From NCBI GenBank assembly GCA_031262585.1, contig JAISHK010000008.1:89802-153801 (forward strand): a stretch of DNA of 64,000 bases. The letters run 5' to 3'. Positions 59,359 through 64,000 of this stretch are shown piece after piece; position 1 is the stretch's first letter; every line of letters begins with the position of its first letter. Source of the DNA: Endomicrobium sp. Lineage in GTDB: Bacteria; Elusimicrobiota; Endomicrobiia; Endomicrobiales; Endomicrobiaceae. The position numbers and the translations under genes were made by a program. Under the pieces are notes generated by a model. It searched no databases and had not been told where the DNA came from. It saw nothing but the letters and a program-made list of their open reading frames with translations.

Positions 59359-59679
59359 TTATATCCAACTATTAATTCTTGAAACCTGTAATTCCGTAAT
59401 ATATTGACGATGTCCATGAAGTTTTTTATAACCTTTTTTTGGTTTTTTCTTAAATACCAAAATTTTAGGAGATTTCCTTTGCGCAATAACTTTTACAACC
59501 ACACTAACCCCTTCAACTAAAGGTCGCCCTATACTTACTTTTTCATCATTGGCAAGCAAAAGAACTTTATCAAGAACAATTTCCTGTCCTGGTTCTGCTT
59601 TATCAAGCTTTTCTACAACTAAACTTACTCCTGGTTCTGCTTTATATTGCTTTCCACCTGTTTTAATAATCGCATACAT
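59359..59679 (-). CDS. rplU: 50S ribosomal protein L21
   Basis: L21 binds 23S rRNA. The 106-residue protein has MYAIIKTGGKQYKAEPG at the N-terminus and KILVFKKKPKKGYKKLHGHRQYITELQVSRI at the C-terminus, all as expected. ATG 59679 is chosen because GGAG lies 8 bases before it and it gives the standard MYAIIxTGGKQY start; the GTG nine bases upstream is ignored. Its promoter region overlaps a divergent promoter for the aminotransferase gene. Confidence 0.97.
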   Translation of the reverse strand: MYAIIKTGGKQYKAEPGVSLVVEKLDKAEPGQEIVLDKVLLLANDEKVSIGRPLVEGVSVVVKVIAQRKSPKILVFKKKPKKGYKKLHGHRQYITELQVSRINSWI

Positions 59680-59708
59680 TTGACACACTCCTTTCTAATC
59701 CGTATAAT
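59680..59708 (+). promoter_or_regulatory. Perfect consensus sigma-70 promoter for the aminotransferase gene
   Basis: TTGACA (59680-59685), 17 bases and TATAAT (59703-59708): a 12 of 12 match. The -35 abuts the rplU start codon and the spacer covers the rplU ribosome binding site on the other strand. The leader is about 40 bases. Confidence 0.8.
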
Positions 59709-59734
59709 TTACAAAAATTATTTTTTTTTGTCAA
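59706..59734 (-). promoter_or_regulatory. Promoter of rplU-rpmA
   Basis: On the minus strand TTGACA (59729-59734), 17 bases and TAAATT (59706-59711). The -10 overlaps the -10 of the divergent promoter, so the two may interfere. Confidence 0.55.
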
Positions 59735-59755
59735 TTAATAAAGGAGTAAAACAGC

Positions 59756-60937
59756 ATGATATCAAAAAGAGTACAACTTATTAAACCATCATTAACACTT
59801 GCTATTAATTCAAGGGTCAAAATGCTAAAACAACGGGGCATTGACGTAATAAACTTTGGAGTAGGTGAACCTGACTTCGACACGCCTAAAAATATAAAAA
59901 AAGCAGCAATATGCGCAATAGAAAATGGATTTACAAAGTATTGTCCTGTTGCAGGCACACTTGAAATTAAAAATGCTATAATTAACAAACTTAGAAGAGA
60001 CAATAATCTAACATTTAATCCAGAAGAAATTATAGTATCTTGCGGAGCAAAACACGCTCTTTATAACCTATTTCAATCCATCATCAATCCTGACGACGAA
60101 GTCATAATTCCTTCACCTTATTGGGTATCTTACCCAGACATGGTTTTTCTTGCCTGCGGAAAGCCTGTAATACTTGAAACTACGGACAAAACTAACTTCA
60201 AAATAACTCCTGAAGATATAGAAAAAGTTATAACACCAAAAACAAAAGCTATAGTAATAAATTCACCTTCAAATCCTACAGGAGTCACATACTTTCCCCA
60301 AGAGCTTAAAAACATCGCCACTATATGCGTAAAAAATAATTTAATTATAATTTCAGATGATATATATGAAAAACTATCATATGATAATCTAAAATTCGTT
60401 TCCATCACAGATGTTTATCCTGAAGCAAAAAAATATACCGTCATAATAAACGGAGTCTCAAAAGCGTATGCAATGACAGGTTGGCGCATAGGCTATGCAG
60501 CAGGGCCTAAAAATATCATTGAAGCAATGTCTAAAATACAAAGTCAATCTACTTCAAACGCTTCTTCAATATCAATTAAAGCTGCAACTGAAGCATTAAA
60601 CGGACCCCAGGAATATATTGAATTCATGAGAAAAGAATTTGAAAAAAGAAGAAACTATATTGTTGAAAGATTAAACAAAATAAAAAATGTAACTTGTAGA
60701 AAACCCGAAGGGGCATTTTACGTTTTTCCAAACATAAGTACATTTCTAGGAAGATCTATACATGGAAAAATAATCAATACAGACATAGAGTTTACAGAGC
60801 ATCTACTTGATATCGCAAAAATTGCAATCATTCCAGGAACAGCATTTGGAGCTAAAGGGTACATAAGACTTTCTTATGCGACTTCAATTGAAAACATTAA
60901 AACTGGTATAGATAAATTTGAAAACTTCATAAAATAA
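59756..60937 (+). CDS. Aspartate-type class I aminotransferase
   Basis: A PLP-dependent aminotransferase of the AspC/AspB Igamma type, moving amino groups between aspartate (or a similar amino acid) and 2-oxoglutarate. The 393-residue protein has FGVGEPDFDTPKNIKKAA, KYCPVAGTLEIKNAI, IPSPYWVSYPDM, NSPSNPTGVTY, ISDDIYEKLSYD, the Schiff-base motif NGVSKAYAMTGWRIGYAAG with the Lys intact, and IRLSYATS (substrate Arg). AAGGAG precedes ATG 59756. It is driven by a perfect consensus promoter. The exact amino acid substrate is not certain. Confidence 0.92.
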   Translation: MISKRVQLIKPSLTLAINSRVKMLKQRGIDVINFGVGEPDFDTPKNIKKAAICAIENGFTKYCPVAGTLEIKNAIINKLRRDNNLTFNPEEIIVSCGAKHALYNLFQSIINPDDEVIIPSPYWVSYPDMVFLACGKPVILETTDKTNFKITPEDIEKVITPKTKAIVINSPSNPTGVTYFPQELKNIATICVKNNLIIISDDIYEKLSYDNLKFVSITDVYPEAKKYTVIINGVSKAYAMTGWRIGYAAGPKNIIEAMSKIQSQSTSNASSISIKAATEALNGPQEYIEFMRKEFEKRRNYIVERLNKIKNVTCRKPEGAFYVFPNISTFLGRSIHGKIINTDIEFTEHLLDIAKIAIIPGTAFGAKGYIRLSYATSIENIKTGIDKFENFIK

Positions 60938-62224
60938 ATTATGGAAATATCTTTCTATTTTCATATGTAAAAAAGTATATATATAAAAAGATTGACTATT
61001 AAAAGTACTAGCATTAATTATGTATTATTTTTAACACAGAAGACTTTACCGCATTAAAACAACGCGATAAGTACAATAAATTCCAAAAATTACAATTAAG
61101 CTTCTTACTGTCATATAAAAATTTCTAAAACAATATAAAAAGTCAAGATCCTTAACAAAACAATACTAAAAAATAAAAATACCAAAAAATTTAATCGTAA
61201 TTCTTATTTTATAGACATTATTCTGCTAAAATAATATTTTCCTTTTATGTTGCAACTCTTTTAATTTAAATAACACTATTATTATTCCTAATTAAAATTA
61301 TTTGGGAATTAGTTTTAAAAATACTAAAACGAAAATAGTACCAAGAAACATCCAGTTTACAGGAAAAAGCCTAGACAAAACAAAGTAGTGGTTCAAAAGA
61401 ATTATAACTCTTAAGATAATATATAACTGTCACAATTAATTATCTTATGAATTTTTTACTAATTATGGAACATTTTGAAATAAAGCACTAAAACAACTTG
61501 AGTAAATATTTAATCAAATAAAAGATTTAAAGCAAATCATTTCGAAGTCCTAGACAACAGTTTATAACCTAAATTGCAAAAATTGACCACTTTATAAATT
61601 ACTAAACTCTTTAGACTTTTTGTGTTCATCGACATTCAATGATTGCACAAAACCAATCCTATATAAAGCTTTTAAAAAATTGCCAAAGTTAAACTTCCTT
61701 ACAGGCATAATTCAAATAATAAAATCACCTTTTTATACATTTATTATCAAAATATAAAATCTCTTATTTATAAAATATTTAGAGCATAAAATGCTAAAAT
61801 TATTAAACGTTATCTTAACTCAAAATAATTAGATGCCATTCCAATTATAAAACGGAGAAAATAAAAGGACAGGAATCACGCAGTATGAAACTTGCTTATG
61901 TTTTTAGAAATTTTGACAAAAAATAACTTTACAGAACGATAAAACTTATCTCATAAAGTGCATACAAAATCTGCAAACTTTATAAAAACAGACAATCCAA
62001 ATAAAGACAACCATCTTCCACAAAAACAACATGCCATAAACAAAATACTAAAAGTATAAGTGCTTTTAAGTTTAACGAAAAAGGGAGCAATACCTTCCAT
62101 CTGAAAAAAACCTAGACTTTATGATGAAATAATGTTTAAAAACTAATAAATGATATTGCAACAATTATTTACTTACACAAAATTTTATAACAACTATAGA
62201 TTTATATTTTTACTGCATTATTAT
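60938..62224. other. 1.3-kb decayed spacer
   Basis: No intact gene. On the plus strand a 56-codon open piece (about 61590-61760) includes FKKLPKLNFLTGIIQIIKSP and is flanked by in-frame stops. A second relic begins at ATG 61885. No promoter or terminator is clear. Confidence 0.35.
61885..62110 (+). pseudogene. N-terminal relic resembling a group 1 (GT4) glycosyltransferase
   Basis: ATG 61885 reads MKLAYVFRNFDKK then TAA. That start is typical of GT4-type glycosyltransferases (MKIAFVFRNFxKxGSI...). The following 200 bases are broken in this frame, and fairly open in the next one (HKVHTKSANFIKTDNPNKDN). AAGGACAGGA lies upstream. Only the first 13 residues support the call. Confidence 0.3.
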
Positions 62225-62593
62225 TTATAAACTTATAATTGCAGACGAAGAGTCACTCTCCCATACTTCAACTTCACAAACTTTAGCGGCTTCAATTTCT
62301 ATAGAATTAAATTGTTTAAAAATAAACATCGCTATATTCTCAGCTGTAGGATTTATTTTATCAAAAGGCGATATTTCATTTAAAAATTTATGATCCAAAA
62401 ACGAAATAATTTTACCTAAATACATTTTTATATCTGTAAAATCTATAAGTATACCTTTATCATCAAGTTTAGTTCCCAAAAAAGCTACCCTTACTTTCCA
62501 GTCATGTCCATGCAAATTTTCACATTTGCCATTATATTTTCTTAGAAAATGAGCAGATGCAAATTTTTTTGTTACTGAAAGTTTATATTTCAT
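62225..62593 (-). CDS. queD: 6-carboxy-5,6,7,8-tetrahydropterin synthase (QueD)
   Basis: QueD converts dihydroneopterin triphosphate to CPH4, an early step of queuosine/preQ0 synthesis. The 122-residue protein has the zinc-binding histidines (FASAHFLRKY; NLHGHDWKV) and the catalytic Cys in KCENLHGH, with DFTDIK and LDHKFLNE, and NPTAENIAMFIF. The single-domain length fits. Its ATG overlaps the murI stop (ATGA). No other queuosine gene lies in the window. Confidence 0.92.
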   Translation of the reverse strand: MKYKLSVTKKFASAHFLRKYNGKCENLHGHDWKVRVAFLGTKLDDKGILIDFTDIKMYLGKIISFLDHKFLNEISPFDKINPTAENIAMFIFKQFNSIEIEAAKVCEVEVWESDSSSAIISL

Positions 62594-63420
62594 CTTTGCT
62601 CCATATCTATTTTTTTAACATTATGTATTTTCTTCCAAAAAAATTTATTACCTATCGTTTGAAATTTTTTAGGATTATCACTTACATAAAATTTTAAAAA
62701 TTTATTGCCATCGTTAGTTGCAAGTAACGATTTTTGCTTTAAAACGTTAACAATTTCTTGTGCTACAGTTTCTGCAGAATCTATAAAAACAATTTTTTCA
62801 TTTATATTCTTTCTCAAAATTCCTTTTAAAAGAGGATAATGCGTACATCCCAATACCAAGGTATCTATATGTTTTTTTAAAAGAGGAACCATATATTTCT
62901 TTACCACTGCATCAGCAATTTTACCACTAATCCATCCTTCTTCTACAAGAGGGACAAACAAAGGGCAAGACTGTTGATAAACATTAGACTTAGAAATTTT
63001 ATTTATTTCATTAATATAAGACTCACTATTTACAGTCCCTTCTGTACCTATAACACCGATATTTTTACTTTTTGATGCTAATACCGATGCTTTTGCCCCA
63101 GATTCTATTACCCCTACTATAGGGACATCAAATGTTCTTTTTAAAATAGACAAAGCAAAAGCCGAAGCAGTGTTACAAGCTATTACAATAAGTTTAACGT
63201 GATTTTTAATTAAAAATGATGCTATTTCTTTAGAAAATCTTACTACAGCATTTTTAGACTTTGATCCATAAGGAATATGAGCTGTATCTCCAAAATAAAT
63301 AAGACTCTCTAAAGGAAGAAGCTTATTTATTTTAGACATTACCGTAAGACCGCCGAATCCTGAATCAAAAATTCCTATAGGATTATTACTTAGAACTTTG
63401 GTCTCTTTCCTTCTTTGCAT
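62590..63420 (-). CDS. murI: Glutamate racemase
   Basis: MurI makes D-glutamate for peptidoglycan. The 276-residue protein has IGIFDSGFGGLTVMSKI, YFGDTAHIPYGSKS, VIACNTASAFAL (first catalytic Cys), VIGTEGTV and TLVLGCTHYPLL (second catalytic Cys). ATG 63420 has AAGG four bases upstream and overlaps the amidase gene by 35 bases. It forms an operon amidase-murI-queD; two of the three products act on cell-wall material. Confidence 0.95.
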   Translation of the reverse strand: MQRRKETKVLSNNPIGIFDSGFGGLTVMSKINKLLPLESLIYFGDTAHIPYGSKSKNAVVRFSKEIASFLIKNHVKLIVIACNTASAFALSILKRTFDVPIVGVIESGAKASVLASKSKNIGVIGTEGTVNSESYINEINKISKSNVYQQSCPLFVPLVEEGWISGKIADAVVKKYMVPLLKKHIDTLVLGCTHYPLLKGILRKNINEKIVFIDSAETVAQEIVNVLKQKSLLATNDGNKFLKFYVSDNPKKFQTIGNKFFWKKIHNVKKIDMEQR

Positions 63421-64000
63421 AGTACCTTATAACACCTTCATATATAGAATTAGCTACAGATGTACGAAAATTCTTAGTGTTAAGCCTAGCTTCTTCAGCA
63501 TAATTGCTTAAAAAATCGCTTTCAACAAGAACTGATGGCATCTGAGTGCCTTTTAACACGTAAAAACTTGCTTGTTTAACGCCTCTATTAGGTATCTTAA
63601 GTCTTCCGTTCGCCTGAGAAGATATAAATGCGCTTAATTCTGAAGCTTCGTTCATGTACTCATTCATTGTCATAGACCACAACATTTTTTGAAGCATCGC
63701 ATGTTTTTTGGTAGGTTGCCCTTCCAATTCTATAACAGAATTTTCAAGAACCGCAGTTGCAGCAGCTTCAGAGTCCGTAGCTTTCTCAGACAGAAAATAA
63801 ATCTCAAAACCGCTGACATTTCTGTCCAGATTTGTATTACAGTGTATAGATATAAATAAATCTGCCTTATGTTTATTGGCAATATTTGCTCGCTCGGCAA
63901 GAGGAATAAACGTATCATCTTTTCTTGTTAGAATAACTTTAAAATCGTAGTCTTTGTCAAAAATTGATTTGAGTTCATAAGCTATATCTAAATTCAAATC
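63386..64000 (-). CDS. N-acetylmuramoyl-L-alanine amidase (amidase_3), C-terminal part cut by window edge
   Basis: The frame is open at the right edge (DLNLDIAYELKSIF...), so only the last 204 residues are seen. They cover most of the zinc amidase_3 domain: VILTRKDDTFIPLAERANIANKHKADLFISIHCNTNLDRNVSGFEIYFL (zinc His in SIHCN) and PSVLVESDFLSNYAEEARL (catalytic Glu). Enzymes of this type (AmiA/B/C, CwlD) cut the bond between MurNAc and L-Ala. The N-terminal first zinc His and any signal peptide lie outside the window. It overlaps murI. Confidence 0.88.
   Translation of the reverse strand, partial: DLNLDIAYELKSIFDKDYDFKVILTRKDDTFIPLAERANIANKHKADLFISIHCNTNLDRNVSGFEIYFLSEKATDSEAAATAVLENSVIELEGQPTKKHAMLQKMLWSMTMNEYMNEASELSAFISSQANGRLKIPNRGVKQASFYVLKGTQMPSVLVESDFLSNYAEEARLNTKNFRTSVANSIYEGVIRYYAKKERDQSSK

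Noticed and set aside
1..64000. tRNA, rRNA, CRISPR array, intact insertion sequence
   Set aside because: I scanned both strands for GTTCRA-type T-arm motifs, regular direct repeats with spacers, and transposase motifs and found none; a covariance-model search would be needed to be sure.

Overview
The window looks like a chromosome segment of an AT-rich, reduced-genome bacterium of the Elusimicrobia/Endomicrobia type. The closest match I can name is the termite-gut flagellate endosymbiont 'Candidatus Endomicrobium trichonymphae' or a near relative. This is an inference from gene content, very low GC, anaerobic enzymes and many decayed genes between intact ones; no database search was possible. 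There are about 43 intact or edge-truncated protein genes and no tRNA, rRNA, CRISPR array or intact insertion sequence. A large share of the window is long spacers, several of which are recognisable dead genes.

Layout. 1-4.6 kb: the N-terminus of rmuC, a dead sensor kinase, a stand-alone RecB/Cas4-like nuclease with an Fe-S cysteine set, and cardiolipin synthase. 5-9.5 kb: ispD, a MerR-type regulator, a short pyruvate kinase, a ZIP metal transporter and a small ACT-type regulator. 10-14.4 kb: a polyprenol/diacylglycerol-kinase-like protein, an M50-like membrane protease, a membrane pyrophosphatase and a dead mazG. 14.4-17.6 kb: gene desert with relics, an intact-looking promoter and a perfect 20-bp inverted repeat. 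17.6-22.2 kb: a glmU-prs-rplY-pth operon preceded by an HTH/basic-repeat operon. 23-30.8 kb: a DnaQ-type exonuclease, an exported beta-CASP metallo-beta-lactamase protein, argS, a nitroreductase and pcrA. 32.4-35.4 kb: an oxygen-defence operon (IscU scaffold, Cys-rich protein, flavodiiron oxidase, superoxide reductase, rubrerythrin). 36.3-41.6 kb: pgi, rlmN, nusB, ligA. 42.4-43.8 kb: rubredoxin and a NifS/IscS-like protein that has lost its PLP lysine. 45.7-53.8 kb: a moxR-DUF58-bat operon. 54.3-59.7 kb: obgE, rpmA and rplU, with obgE separated from the ribosomal genes by 3.5 kb containing a dead ppx/gppA. 59.7-64 kb: an aspartate-type aminotransferase, queD, murI and a truncated cell-wall amidase.

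How the genes work together. The intact set covers cell envelope (glmU, murI, amidase, cls, ispD), translation and RNA (argS, pth, rplY, rplU, rpmA, obgE, rlmN, nusB), sugar-phosphate metabolism (pgi, pyk, prs) and PPi-linked energetics (hppA). It also covers DNA repair and replication (ligA, pcrA, DnaQ-like) and oxygen handling by a strict anaerobe: rubredoxin could feed electrons to the flavodiiron oxidase, superoxide reductase and rubrerythrin, and the Bat/MoxR cluster has been linked to aerotolerance. The recognisable losses are regulatory or housekeeping-cleaning functions: nucleotide pool cleaning (mazG), polyphosphate/(p)ppGpp turnover (ppx/gppA) and a sensor kinase.

The observations most worth checking are the NifS-like protein without its Schiff-base lysine, the pseudogenes recovered by reading through stops (mazG, ppx/gppA, sensor kinase), a ~101-codon ORF split only by an A9 tract, and structured 5' leaders upstream of glmU and iscU.
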